Positions 18,777 through 27,456 of a DNA stretch of 64,000 nucleotides are shown piece by piece. This stretch comes from Ancylobacter amanitiformis. Its GTDB lineage: Bacteria; Pseudomonadota; Alphaproteobacteria; Rhizobiales; Xanthobacteraceae. Below the pieces are notes generated by a model, which was given only the letters and a program-made list of their open reading frames with translations, was not told the DNA's origin and did no database searches. How positions within the stretch are numbered: the stretch's first letter is position 1; every line of letters starts with the position of its first letter. The translations under genes were made by a program, and so were the position numbers. The stretch is taken from the NCBI RefSeq assembly GCF_030814815.1, contig NZ_JAUSVR010000008.1:124001-188000 (forward strand), read 5' to 3'.

Positions 18777-20404
18777 GGCGTTGCGCCGCTCATCAGTTCG
18801 CCGACCCGGCTGCGGGCGGCGGCATCATTGCCAACCATGCCGACCACTTGCCCGCGCGACATCACGGCGATGCGGTCGGAGAGTTCGAGAACTTCCTCGA
18901 GGTCGGTGGAAATCAGGATTACCGCCAGCCCGGCATCGGCCGCTTCGCGGATGCGCTGGCGGGTGGCGCGGATGTTCTGCACGTCGAGCCCATAGGTCGG
19001 CTTGGCGAAGATCACCGCCCGCGCCTTGCCGGAAAGCTCGCGCGCCAGCAGCGCCTTCTGGATGTTGCCGCCGGACAGTTTGCCGATGGCGGTCTCGATG
19101 CCCGGGGTGCGCACGTCGAACTCGCTCACCATGCGCCGGGCATGGGTGGCGATGGTCTCGGGCTGGTCGATGCCGTGGCGCCAGAACGGGGCCTCGCCCA
19201 CCTGCTTGAGCAGGAGGTTGAGCGAGATCGGGAAGGTGCCGACCGTGCCCTCGCCGAGCCGGTCGTCGGTGACGTAGCGCAGGCCGAGCCGGCGTCGGCC
19301 GCCGACATCGAGCCGCTCGATCGGCTGGCCGCCGAGGCGGATACGGCCGGCCGCCAGCCGACGCTGGCCCGCCACGGCCTCGGCGAACTGCTTCTGGCCA
19401 TTGCCGTCAATGCCGGCAATGCCGACAATCTCGCCGGGCGAAACCTCAAGGTCGATGCCGGCGAGCGGCACCGAATCATCGTCGACGGCGAGCCCCTCGA
19501 TCTGCAGCAAAGGCTGGGTGGACGGGGCGCGGCGCGGGTGCGACGCGGTGGCCTGCGCGGCGGCATCCGCGCCGAACATCAGCCGGATGATCTCGGCGGT
19601 CGCGGCGGCGGGGCCGAGCGCGGCGAGCCGCTCGGGGGAAATCTCGTCCACCCGCCGGCCGAGCCGCAGCACGGTGATGCGATGGCCGAAGGCGAGCGCC
19701 TCGTTCAGCTTGTGGGTGATGAAGACCACCGCGATGCCGAGCTTGACCAGCCGGCCCATCAGCGCGCCGAGATCCTCCGCGCCCTTGGGCGTGAGCATGG
19801 CGGTCGCCTCGTCGAGGATCAGCACGCGCGAGCCGCGCATCAGCGCGCGCACGATTTCCACCTGCTGCTGTTCGCCCAGCGAGAGGGCGCCGACCTTGGC
19901 GTGGGGATCGATGGTGACGCCGATATCGGCGCAGACCGCGGCCATCCGGCGCGCGAGGCCCTCGCGGTCGGGGCGCGACCACCAGCGGCCGCCGAGCGCC
20001 ATGTTGTCGACGACGCTGAGCGAGGGCACCAGCATGGAATGCTGGAACACGGTGCCGATGCCGAGTTCCAGCGCGCGGGCGGGCGAGGAGATGCGCACCT
20101 CGTGGCCATCGATCAGCACGCCGCCCTCGTCCGGCAGCTGCAGGCCCGAGAGCATGCCGACCAGCGTCGACTTGCCGGCGCCGTTCTCGCCGAGCAGCAC
20201 GTGCACCTCGCCGGGCCACAGGTCGAAGGAGACGCGGTCATTGGCCACGACGCCGGGAAAGCGCTTGGTGACATGGTCGAGCGTGACGATCGGCCGGGCC
20301 GCGCCATGCGAGGAGGCCGGGCCGGGCGAAGGCGCCGGGCCGTGCGAAAGAGCCTTGCCATTCGCGTTGGCCGTGGCCGCGTGAGCGTTGAGGGTCTGGG
20401 TCAT
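18773..20404 (-). CDS. ABC importer ATPase, duplicated domain (BMP/sugar type)
   Basis: ATPase of 543 residues with two ABC domains in one chain. The first has Walker A GENGAGKS, signature LSLGEQQQVEI and Walker B LILDEATAML. The second has a degenerate Walker A (GIDGNGQKQF), signature LSGGNIQKALLA and AKPTYGLDV in place of a canonical Walker B. That asymmetry is normal for this RbsA/NupO class. A His/Ala/Gly-rich N-terminal tail of about 35 residues is unusual. It follows the BMP gene by 154 bp containing a strong stem-loop. Confidence 0.88.
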   Translation of the reverse strand: MTQTLNAHAATANANGKALSHGPAPSPGPASSHGAARPIVTLDHVTKRFPGVVANDRVSFDLWPGEVHVLLGENGAGKSTLVGMLSGLQLPDEGGVLIDGHEVRISSPARALELGIGTVFQHSMLVPSLSVVDNMALGGRWWSRPDREGLARRMAAVCADIGVTIDPHAKVGALSLGEQQQVEIVRALMRGSRVLILDEATAMLTPKGAEDLGALMGRLVKLGIAVVFITHKLNEALAFGHRITVLRLGRRVDEISPERLAALGPAAATAEIIRLMFGADAAAQATASHPRRAPSTQPLLQIEGLAVDDDSVPLAGIDLEVSPGEIVGIAGIDGNGQKQFAEAVAGQRRLAAGRIRLGGQPIERLDVGGRRRLGLRYVTDDRLGEGTVGTFPISLNLLLKQVGEAPFWRHGIDQPETIATHARRMVSEFDVRTPGIETAIGKLSGGNIQKALLARELSGKARAVIFAKPTYGLDVQNIRATRQRIREAADAGLAVILISTDLEEVLELSDRIAVMSRGQVVGMVGNDAAARSRVGELMSGATP

Positions 20405-20518
20405 GATCCGAACAATGCCCGGCTCCGCCTGCCGCCGGCGTGAAAACCCGGGCGTGCGGCAAGCGGGGGCCCGTGGATGACGGGCGTTACGACAAGGATG
20501 GGCGATGGGTCTCGTGGC

Positions 20519-20552
20519 GTTCCGGCGCGGCGGGGAGCCCCCGCGCCGGAAC
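20519..20552 (-). other. Intercistronic stem-loop between BMP gene and ATPase gene
   Basis: Perfect 12-bp stem GTTCCGGCGCGG/CCGCGCCGGAAC with a 10-nt loop, starting 6 bp after the BMP stop. No T-run follows, so it is more likely an mRNA-stabilising or attenuating hairpin that keeps binding-protein transcript high than a full terminator. Confidence 0.65.
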
Positions 20553-20558
20553 GGGACA

Positions 20559-21587
20559 TCACGGCGTGGTCGGCAGCGCGGTGACCATCTTGTGCACGGT
20601 GTCGGCATCGTAATGCGCGCTCACCTTGATCTTGCCGTCGATGATGTCCTTCTTGATCGCCTCGATCTGCGTCCAGACATCGGCCGGGATATGGCTGGTC
20701 TTGAGCAGCGTGACCGAGCCGTCCTTGAGGTTGATGTCGTAGTTGCGCGAGCCGTATTTGTCGGCCTTCAGGTCGGCGATCATCGCGGCGTAGACGGGGG
20801 TGAGGTTCCACACCACGGAGGAGAGCAGGTTGCCCTTGTCGATGGCGGTCTTGTCGCCGATCACGTCGATGAAATAGACCTTGCCGCCATTGGTCGCCTT
20901 GTTGGTCTCCACCGCCTGCAGCATGCCGAAGCTGGAGCCGTTGCCCTGGCCGAAGATGACGTCGGCGCCGGCCGCGATCAGCGCCTCGGTGACGCGCTTG
21001 CCGCCGGCGGCGTCCGAATAGGCCGCCGGTCCGATCACCGCGTAGCGCACGTTGATGCCCGGCTTCTCGGCCTTGGCGCCTTCCGCGAAGGCGGCGGACT
21101 GCGAATTCCACGACGGCGGCTCGCCCGACACCACGATGCCGACCGTGCCGGTCTCGCTGGTCTTGGCGGCGAGACGGCCGGCGAGATAGGCGCCCTCATG
21201 GCCGCTGGCGGTGTAGTCGGCCACCGCGCCGGGCTTCCTGGCGTCCGGACGGTCGACGATGGCGACCGGCACCTTCAACTCCTCGCCGATTTCCGGCGCG
21301 GAGGTGTTGTAGCCGCTGGCATGGGCGATCAGCAGCCCGGCGCCGTCCTGCGCCATTTCACGCAGGGTGGGGCGCACGTCGCCATAGCCGAGATTGTCGG
21401 CCACCAGCACCTCGACGCCAGCCGCCTTGCCGGCGGCCTTGGCGGCATCGACGCCCTGCTGGTTCCAGCCATAATCCGTGCCGGGCTCGGGCGTCAGTAT
21501 GGCGATCGACTTGATATCCGCCGCATGCGCGATCGACACCGAGCCGAGCAGCGCCAGCGCGAAGCTGTGCAGGATGATCTTTCTCAT
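20559..21587 (-). CDS. BMP-family ABC substrate-binding protein
   Basis: Periplasmic binding protein of 342 residues. It has a clear Sec signal peptide ending SIAHA-AD (residue 25-26) and a BMP/PnrA-type core (AILTPEPGTDYGWNQQGVDAA, GADVIFGQGNGSSFG, YFIDVIGDKTAIDKG). Characterised relatives bind nucleosides, and some bind other vitamins or purines. Here the operon abuts ppaT and the pyridoxine-oxidase-like gene, so a B6 vitamer is a reasonable ligand hypothesis. Start 21587 has AAGGA upstream. A 20-bp palindrome precedes it. Confidence 0.85.
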   Translation of the reverse strand: MRKIILHSFALALLGSVSIAHAADIKSIAILTPEPGTDYGWNQQGVDAAKAAGKAAGVEVLVADNLGYGDVRPTLREMAQDGAGLLIAHASGYNTSAPEIGEELKVPVAIVDRPDARKPGAVADYTASGHEGAYLAGRLAAKTSETGTVGIVVSGEPPSWNSQSAAFAEGAKAEKPGINVRYAVIGPAAYSDAAGGKRVTEALIAAGADVIFGQGNGSSFGMLQAVETNKATNGGKVYFIDVIGDKTAIDKGNLLSSVVWNLTPVYAAMIADLKADKYGSRNYDINLKDGSVTLLKTSHIPADVWTQIEAIKKDIIDGKIKVSAHYDADTVHKMVTALPTTP

Positions 21588-21608
21588 GGAAGGTTCCTTT
21601 ATTGGCTG

Positions 21609-21628
21609 CATGGAATTTATGTTCCATG
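21609..21628. promoter_or_regulatory. Palindrome CATGGAA-N6-TTCCATG, candidate operator
   Basis: Perfect 7-bp arms with a 6-bp spacer in the 92-bp divergent gap between the BMP gene (start 21587) and the small secreted-protein gene (21680). The site is 22 bp upstream of the BMP start codon. A repressor site for the importer operon is likely; the regulator is not identified. Confidence 0.5.
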
Positions 21629-21679
21629 GTTGAGAGAATTATTCTATCAGAAAGCGACGAAAACTCGGAGTTTTGGCGG

Positions 21680-22129
21680 ATGCTGAAGTTTGTTATTGCA
21701 GTTATTCTTATTTTGTTGCCTTCGATGGCGCTCCCCGCGCAGGCGGAGGAGGTCCTCGTGGTCGAGCGGGGCGTCGAGGGGCTGGCCGCCGTCCCTTTCC
21801 GCATCGCCAACGATACCGATCGCCCGGTCGTCTGCTCTGCTGCGATCGCGCATTGGTACTCGGCGCAGATCGGCACCGCCGCGCCGCACGGGCGGCTGGA
21901 CGCCTCGCTCTGGTCGAAGCCGGCGAGCGGCGAGGTGTTCCTGCTCAACGCCACGCAGGATCGCATGCCGGTGCAGCGCCTGTGGTGCGGCTATCTCGGC
22001 GAGGACGTTTCGACGCGCAGCGAGATCGCGCTGGCGCGCCGCGCCGGAGCGCCCGAGCCGGCCATCGACCTTGTATGCGGCCGCGCTGGCGGGACGGCAG
22101 CGCTCGCCTGCCGGCCGGGCGCGCAATGA
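21680..22129 (+). CDS. Hypothetical secreted protein
   Basis: Product of 149 residues not recognised as a named family. The N-terminus (MLKFVIAVILILLPSMALPAQA) is a typical Sec signal peptide with cleavage near residue 22. The mature part has four cysteines (in VCSAAI, LWCGYL, VCGRAG, LACRPG) consistent with two periplasmic disulfides. GGAG lies about 9 bp before the ATG. It is divergent from the BMP-family importer and upstream of the ring-degradation operon. The 5' part (21600-21730) is notably AT-rich compared with flanking genes, which could reflect transfer or promoter content. A periplasmic accessory role is possible. Confidence 0.6.
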   Translation: MLKFVIAVILILLPSMALPAQAEEVLVVERGVEGLAAVPFRIANDTDRPVVCSAAIAHWYSAQIGTAAPHGRLDASLWSKPASGEVFLLNATQDRMPVQRLWCGYLGEDVSTRSEIALARRAGAPEPAIDLVCGRAGGTAALACRPGAQ

Positions 22130-22608
22130 CTGGTCGGGTGCTGGTCCGGCGCTCATCATGCCGACGTCTCCCGCGAAGGCGCTCGCCGTGACCCGGCGTC
22201 CGTCGTCTTTCAACCAAAAAAGCCAGAACCACCGGTTTTGGTCAAGCGAATCGGCGGCGGAAATGGTCAACCGATTTTGGTTGCGAAGGCCGAGTCTGGT
22301 TTGCGTGCACAAGTTTTATGCAGCACAATGGCATTGTTCTGGGGTGAACTCTTATAATTTTCGCCATTATCGGGTGTGTGCAGCGCAATATTGTTCTGTA
22401 TCGTGGCAGAGTGAATGAATATTGGGCGGTCAAATGCCGCTCGGGAGGGGCTTGACCATTTCGGTGGTTCAATGGTTGGATTGCCGCCACCCGGAACCGA
22501 CACGGGGCGCTTGCCGATGATCCATCGTCGGCGTGCCGTCCCGCCGAAAGGCCCGACGACATCATCAGAACGCGTTTGGGAAACGGGTCCTTCAGAGGAG
22601 AGCGGACG
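22130..22608 (+). promoter_or_regulatory. AT-rich promoter region of the hpaB-nicX operon
   Basis: This 479-bp region has no supported gene and is much more AT-rich than its neighbours. It holds TTTTGGTTG as an inverted pair (complement at 22211-22219, direct at 22275-22283), the perfect palindrome ACAATG-G-CATTGT (22325-22337), a consensus -10 hexamer TATAAT (22353-22358) placed 15 bp after that palindrome, and CAATATTG (22386-22393). The segment TGCAGC(A/G)CAAT...ATTGTTCTG occurs twice (about 22319-22341 and 22379-22398). The layout fits a regulated promoter with an operator overlapping -35 and a roughly 240-nt leader. Confidence 0.55.
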
Positions 22609-24093
22609 ATGAACGCGCAGACGCCGAAGCGGGAACTTCCCGTAGGCCACAAGCTCAAGACCGGTGATGAATTCAAGAAGTCGCTCGACGACGGTCGCGC
22701 GCTGTGGGTCGGCGGCAAGCGCATTGCCAAGGTGTTCGACGATCCGGCGCTGTCGGCCGGTGTCGATCTCATCGCCTCGATGTTCGACGACCAGTTCAAG
22801 CCGGAATTCGCGGACGCCACCACCTATATCGACGATAGCGGCGCGGTGGCGAGCCGCGCGTGGCAGGTGCCGCGCACGCAGGCGGACCTCGCCGACCGTC
22901 GCAAGATGATCGAGTATACCAGCCTCAAGACCGCCGGCACGTTCGGCCGCCCGCCGGATCTGGCGCCCGCCATCGCGGTCGGCCTGCTCGCCTATCTCCC
23001 GACCTTCCAGGCGAAGAAGTCGCTGATCGAGGGTTGTTCGCCCGATTTCGGCGAGAATATCGAGCGCTATGTCGCCTATGGCCGCGACAACAACCTCACC
23101 GCGTCCGAGAGCCTGACCGGCCCGCAGAACGACCGCTCGTCGCCAAAGGGCGCGGAAGCCTCGCTGCTGAAGGTGAAGAGCGTCGAGGCCGGCGGCATCC
23201 GCGTCTCCGGCGCCAAGACGGTGGGCTCGATCTCGGCGCAGGCCAACGAGATTTTCTTCACCAATCTCGGCGGCATCCGCGACACGCCGGCGGAAGCCTG
23301 CATCTGGGCCTCCGTGCCGATCAACTCCGAGGGCATCAAGCTGATCTCGCGCGAGATGGTGTCCCATCCCGGCGCCGATCCGTTCGATCATCCGGTCGCC
23401 CGCCTGGGCGAGGAAGCCGACCAGCTGATCATCTTCGACAATGTCTTCGTGCCGAAGGACCGCATCTTCAATCTCGGCGACCCGACCGCCATGTCCTATT
23501 ACGGGCCGGTCTGCGTGTTCGCGCACTGGCACGTGCTGACCCGCCTCGCGGTGAAGGCGGAGCTGTTCGTCGGCGCCGGCCAGCTGGTGCTGGACGTGCT
23601 CGGCACCGCGCATATCCCGGCCGTGCAGGGCATGCTGGGCGAGATCATCCAGTACGCCCAGACGCTGCGGGCTTTCATCACCGCCGCCGAAGCGCTGGCC
23701 AAGCCCACCGAGGGCGAGGTGATGGCCCCCGATGTCGGCATGCTGACCGCCGGCCGGCTCTACTCGATCGAGGAATATCCGCGCATCATCCACATCCTGC
23801 AGGAATTGTGCGGCCAGGGCCTCGTCATGCGCTTCGGCAAGGCGGCGTTCGACAACCCGGAAATCGGCCACCACCTCGACGAGTTGCTGCCCGGCAAGGG
23901 CGTCAGCGCGGCGGTCAAGGAGCAGCTGATGAACTTCGTGTGGGACATGACCTCCTCGTCCCTCGCGGGGCGCGTGGCGCTGTTCGAGAACGTCAATGCC
24001 AGCCCCGCGCCGCGCCTGCGCGAGCGTCTCTACAACGAGGTGAAGCGCGATCGCTTCACCCAGCAGGTGAAGACCCTCGCGGGCATGCCCTGA
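22609..24093 (+). CDS. HpaB-family reduced-flavin-dependent monooxygenase (oxygenase component)
   Basis: Product of 494 residues in the 4-hydroxyphenylacetate 3-monooxygenase/PvcC family, acyl-CoA-dehydrogenase fold, which ortho-hydroxylates phenol-like rings with reduced flavin supplied by a partner. Family segments include NLTASESLTGPQNDR, SREMVSHPGADPFDHPVARLGEE, VFVPKDRIFNLGD and a long C-terminal helical region. It starts the operon (SD GAGGAGAG) that also encodes a flavin reductase and NicX, so a hydroxypyridine is the likely substrate; a phenol is the alternative. The exact reaction is not determinable from sequence. Confidence 0.85.
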   Translation: MNAQTPKRELPVGHKLKTGDEFKKSLDDGRALWVGGKRIAKVFDDPALSAGVDLIASMFDDQFKPEFADATTYIDDSGAVASRAWQVPRTQADLADRRKMIEYTSLKTAGTFGRPPDLAPAIAVGLLAYLPTFQAKKSLIEGCSPDFGENIERYVAYGRDNNLTASESLTGPQNDRSSPKGAEASLLKVKSVEAGGIRVSGAKTVGSISAQANEIFFTNLGGIRDTPAEACIWASVPINSEGIKLISREMVSHPGADPFDHPVARLGEEADQLIIFDNVFVPKDRIFNLGDPTAMSYYGPVCVFAHWHVLTRLAVKAELFVGAGQLVLDVLGTAHIPAVQGMLGEIIQYAQTLRAFITAAEALAKPTEGEVMAPDVGMLTAGRLYSIEEYPRIIHILQELCGQGLVMRFGKAAFDNPEIGHHLDELLPGKGVSAAVKEQLMNFVWDMTSSSLAGRVALFENVNASPAPRLRERLYNEVKRDRFTQQVKTLAGMP

Positions 24094-24109
24094 TCCGCGG
24101 GCCCTCGCC

Positions 24110-24133
24110 GGGCCGCCACCCCCCGGGCGGTCC
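24110..24133 (+). other. Stem-loop after the monooxygenase gene
   Basis: GGGCCGCC (24110-24117) pairs with GGCGGTCC (24126-24133) including one G-U, 17 bp past the stop and before the next gene. No T-run follows. It may stabilise the upstream message within the operon. Confidence 0.35.
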
Positions 24134-24188
24134 GGCCCCCCCCTTTCGCCGACGCCGGCTCCCGCCGACGCATGACCGGAGGCTCGAC

Positions 24189-24668
24189 GTGGCCAACCAC
24201 GTAGCCGACAGCAAGACCTCAGCCACGACCGCGCCCTCCGCCGCGCCGGGCGCAACCGATATGGGCGCGGCCGATCTGGTGGAGGCCTTCTACGCGGCCT
24301 ATAACGGCCACGATGCCGCCGCCGCCGCGGCGCTCTATGCCGGGGATGGCTGGCATGAGGAAGCGCATGACGGCACGCGTCGCCAGGGGCGCGAGGCGCT
24401 GCAGACGGGGCTCGATCGTTTCTTCGGCTTCGTCACGCAGGCGCATTGGCAGCCGCGCGAGCGCATCGACGCCGGCGCCCATGTCGCCGTCGTGTACACG
24501 CTCACCGGCACGCTCGGCGTCGATATCAAGGGCTTGCCGACCCGCGGCCGGCCGATCACGCTGAAGGGCGTGCACCTGTTCGACCTCGCCGACGGGGTCC
24601 TTCGCGGCACGCGGGACTATTGGGACCCCGCCGCGTTCCAGCGGCAGATCGCGGAGATGACGGCATGA
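24189..24668 (+). CDS. NTF2-like/SnoaL-type small protein
   Basis: Product of 159 residues starting with GTG at 24189, chosen because GGAGG lies 6 bp upstream and no ATG suits. After a Ser/Thr/Ala-rich N-terminal tail (about 30 residues) comes a SnoaL/ketosteroid-isomerase-like cone fold: LVEAFYAAYNGHDAAAAAALYAGDGWHEE, GREALQTGLDRFFG, and a C-terminal GVHLFDLADGVLRGTRDYWD typical of SnoaL-like polyketide cyclases. Such proteins act as isomerases, hydrolases or cyclases on small rings. It is coupled to the downstream amidase (ATGA overlap). It may isomerise or dehydrate a ring-opening intermediate (inference). Confidence 0.7.
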   Translation: MANHVADSKTSATTAPSAAPGATDMGAADLVEAFYAAYNGHDAAAAAALYAGDGWHEEAHDGTRRQGREALQTGLDRFFGFVTQAHWQPRERIDAGAHVAVVYTLTGTLGVDIKGLPTRGRPITLKGVHLFDLADGVLRGTRDYWDPAAFQRQIAEMTA

Positions 24669-26155
24669 GCCCGCCGGAGGATGCGCCCCGTCATGGGGGC
24701 TTCGCCGACTATGAATCCTACGACGCCACCGGCCTCGCGCATCTGGTGCGCACCGGCGAGGTGAGCGCGGGCGACTTGCTGGATGCGGCGATCGCGCGCA
24801 TCGAGGCGCATGAGCCGCAGCTGCACGCGCTGGTCCATCGCTTCGAGGAGAAGGGGCGTCAGGCGATCGAGGACGGCCTGCCCGCCGGGCCGTTCACCGG
24901 CGTGCCGTTCCTTCTCAAGAATACCGGCTTCGAGATGGCCGGCACCATCCTCTCCACCGGTTCGCGGCTGTTCAGGGATGTGGTGTCGGTGCGCGACAGC
25001 ACGCTGGTCGCCCGCTACAAGGCGGCCGGCCTCGTCATCATCGCCAAGACCAACACACCGGAATTCGCCCTGAGCTTCACCACCGAGCCGGAAGCGTTCG
25101 GGCCCTCGCGCAACCCGTGGGATACGCGGCTCAGCCCCGGCGGCTCCTCGGGCGGGTCCACCGCCGCCGTCGCCGCCGGCTATGTGCCGATGGCGAACAC
25201 CTCCGATGGCGCCGGCTCCACCCGTTTGCCGGCATCGCATTGTGGGTTGTTCGGCTTCAAGCCGAGCCGCATGGTCAATCCGCTCGGCCCCGTCGCGGTG
25301 GAGGCCATTGCCGGCATGTCGACCCCGCATGCGGCGAGCTGGACCGTGCGCGACAATGCCGCGCTGCTGGACGCGAGCGGCGGGCCCGATATCGGCGATC
25401 CCTATCTCGCGCCTATCGGCACGGAGAGCTACCTCTCGCAGGTGGCGCGCGAGCCGCGCCCTCTGCGCATCGGCTTCACCCCCGTCTCGCCGCTCGGCAC
25501 GCCGGTCGATCCCGACTGCGTGCGCGTGGCGCAGGAGGCAGCGACACTGTGCGAGGAACTCGGCCATACCGTCGAGATCTGCGATGCCGGCTATGATGCC
25601 CATGCGCTGAAAGCCGCGTGGCGCATCATCGTCGGCGCCAATGTCGCGCCGGCCGTGGCGATGCGCGGGCAGGCACTGGGCCTTGCCGATCCGCTCCGCT
25701 ATCTCGAAGGCGTGAATGCCGAATGGGTGGAGGAAGCGCGCGGCCTGCCGGCCACCGCCTATGTCGGCGCGGTGAACGTGCTGCACCAGACCGCACGCGC
25801 GCTCGGCCGCTTCTTCCAGAGCTATGACGTGCTGCTGTCGCCGACCGCCGGCGAATTGCCGCCCCCGCTCGGCACGCTGGCCAGCGCGGGCAAGAGCCTT
25901 GACCTGTTCTATGACGCGTTCTGGACGCATGCGCCGTTCACCTGCGTGTTCAATGCCTCCGGCTGCCCGGCCATGAGCGTGCCGCTCGGCACCTCTGCCA
26001 CTGGGGATTCCTCGGCCCCGCTGCCGGTGGGCGCGCATTTCGGCGCCGGGTTCGGCAAGGACGGGCTGCTGTTCCAGCTGGCCGGCCAACTGGAAAGGGC
26101 GCGGCCCTGGTTCGGGCGCCGCCCGTCCCTCGTCCGTCGCGGAGATCACGGATGA
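24665..26155 (+). CDS. Amidase-signature family hydrolase 1
   Basis: Cytoplasmic amidase of 496 residues with the Ser-cisSer-Lys triad visible: K85 in FLLKNTG, S161 in PGGSSGGS and nucleophile S185 in DGAGSTRLPAS. The usual DGGGS(I/T)R is DGAGSTR here. The start overlaps the preceding stop and the end overlaps the next start, so it is tightly coupled within the operon. In context it probably removes ammonia from an amide formed when an N-heteroaromatic ring is opened, for example a maleamate-like product. The known NicF is an unrelated cysteine hydrolase. Confidence 0.85.
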   Translation: MSPPEDAPRHGGFADYESYDATGLAHLVRTGEVSAGDLLDAAIARIEAHEPQLHALVHRFEEKGRQAIEDGLPAGPFTGVPFLLKNTGFEMAGTILSTGSRLFRDVVSVRDSTLVARYKAAGLVIIAKTNTPEFALSFTTEPEAFGPSRNPWDTRLSPGGSSGGSTAAVAAGYVPMANTSDGAGSTRLPASHCGLFGFKPSRMVNPLGPVAVEAIAGMSTPHAASWTVRDNAALLDASGGPDIGDPYLAPIGTESYLSQVAREPRPLRIGFTPVSPLGTPVDPDCVRVAQEAATLCEELGHTVEICDAGYDAHALKAAWRIIVGANVAPAVAMRGQALGLADPLRYLEGVNAEWVEEARGLPATAYVGAVNVLHQTARALGRFFQSYDVLLSPTAGELPPPLGTLASAGKSLDLFYDAFWTHAPFTCVFNASGCPAMSVPLGTSATGDSSAPLPVGAHFGAGFGKDGLLFQLAGQLERARPWFGRRPSLVRRGDHG

Positions 26156-27456
26156 GCAACACGGCATCGTTTTCCGAAGGCGCCGGCCCGGCCGATCTAT
26201 CCGCCCGCGAGACGGCGGCGCTTGTGGCTGCCGGCACATTGAGCGCCGAGGCGGTGAGTGCCGCCTTCATGGAGCGTATCGCCCTTCGCGAGCCGGATGT
26301 GCAGGCCTTCGCCCATTTCGACCGCGACCGGGTGCTCGCAGAGGCGCGCACCAATCGCGGGGGCGAGCTGGCCGGCGTCACCTTCGGCGTCAAGGACGTG
26401 ATCGACACCGCCGACATGCCGACCGGCTATGGCTCGGCGGCCTATGAGGGCAGCCGGCCGCCGTGGGATGCGCCGATCGTCGCGCTGACCAGGCGGTTCG
26501 GCGGGGTGGTGATGGGCAAGACCGTCTCGACCGAATTCGCCATGTCGAGCCCGGGCAAGACCCGCAACCCGCACAATCCCGCCCACACGCCGGGCGGATC
26601 CTCCTCGGGCTCCTGCGCGGCGGTGGCGGCGGGCATGGTGCAGGTCGCCTTCGGGACGCAGACCGCCGGCTCGATCCTGCGTCCGGCCTCCTATTGCGGC
26701 GTGGTCGGCTACAAGCCGAGCTTCGGCACGCTCAACCGCGCCGGCATGAAGCCGCTCTCCGACAGTCTCGACCATCTCGGTCTCATCACCCGCGACGTGC
26801 GCGACGCGGCCTTCGCGGTCGCCGCGCTGGCGGAGAAGCCGGCGCTGGCGGAAGGCATGGCGGGACCGGGCCTGCGCGTCGGCCTGTTCCGCACCTCGCG
26901 CTGGGAGCAGGCCGAGCCCGCGACCCGCGCCGCGCTGGTGCGCACGGCCGCCGCCATCGAGGCGGCCGGCGGCACGGTGCGTGAACTGGACGTGCCGGAG
27001 AGCTTCGAGAGCTATTTCGCGCTGTTCGACGCGGTGATGGGTTGGGAGACGCCCCGCACGCTGGCCTATGAGCGCGACAGTCTGGGCGCGCGCCTTTCGC
27101 CGCTCACGCTCGGCTTCATCGCGACGCTGGCGCGCGCGACCCGTGACGACTACGACGCTGCGCTGGCGGTCCTGAAGCACCGCGAGGCGCGGGTCGAGGA
27201 GCTGCTCGAGGGCTGCGACGTGCTGATCACGCCGGCGGCGCCGGGCGAGGCGCCGGCGGGCCTCGGCGCCACCGGCGATCCGGTTTTCAACAAGGTATGG
27301 ACGCTGCTGCATGTGCCGGCGCTGTCCGTTCCCGCCGGCCTCGGCCCGAGCGGCCTGCCGGTCGGGGTGCAGGTGGTCGGCCGTATCGGCGATGATGTCG
27401 GCACGCTGGCGGCGGCGGCCTTCATCGAGGACGCGCTGAAGGCGCAGGCATCATGA
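26152..27456 (+). CDS. Amidase-signature family hydrolase 2
   Basis: Amidase of 434 residues with triad K81 (GVKDVID), S150 (TPGGSSSGS) and nucleophile S174 (TAGSILRPAS). It is shorter than its neighbour and belongs to a different subgroup (AtzF/GatA-like spacing), so the pair is not a recent duplication. The ATG overlaps the upstream TGA, and its own stop overlaps the flavin-reductase ATG. Two distinct amidases in one operon imply two amide bonds to cleave, or a formamide plus a carboxamide. Confidence 0.85.
   Translation: MSNTASFSEGAGPADLSARETAALVAAGTLSAEAVSAAFMERIALREPDVQAFAHFDRDRVLAEARTNRGGELAGVTFGVKDVIDTADMPTGYGSAAYEGSRPPWDAPIVALTRRFGGVVMGKTVSTEFAMSSPGKTRNPHNPAHTPGGSSSGSCAAVAAGMVQVAFGTQTAGSILRPASYCGVVGYKPSFGTLNRAGMKPLSDSLDHLGLITRDVRDAAFAVAALAEKPALAEGMAGPGLRVGLFRTSRWEQAEPATRAALVRTAAAIEAAGGTVRELDVPESFESYFALFDAVMGWETPRTLAYERDSLGARLSPLTLGFIATLARATRDDYDAALAVLKHREARVEELLEGCDVLITPAAPGEAPAGLGATGDPVFNKVWTLLHVPALSVPAGLGPSGLPVGVQVVGRIGDDVGTLAAAAFIEDALKAQAS

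Noticed and set aside
23499-23741. Minus-strand frame within the HpaB-type gene
   Set aside because: Shadow frame with no start context; the + strand product is a full-length family member.
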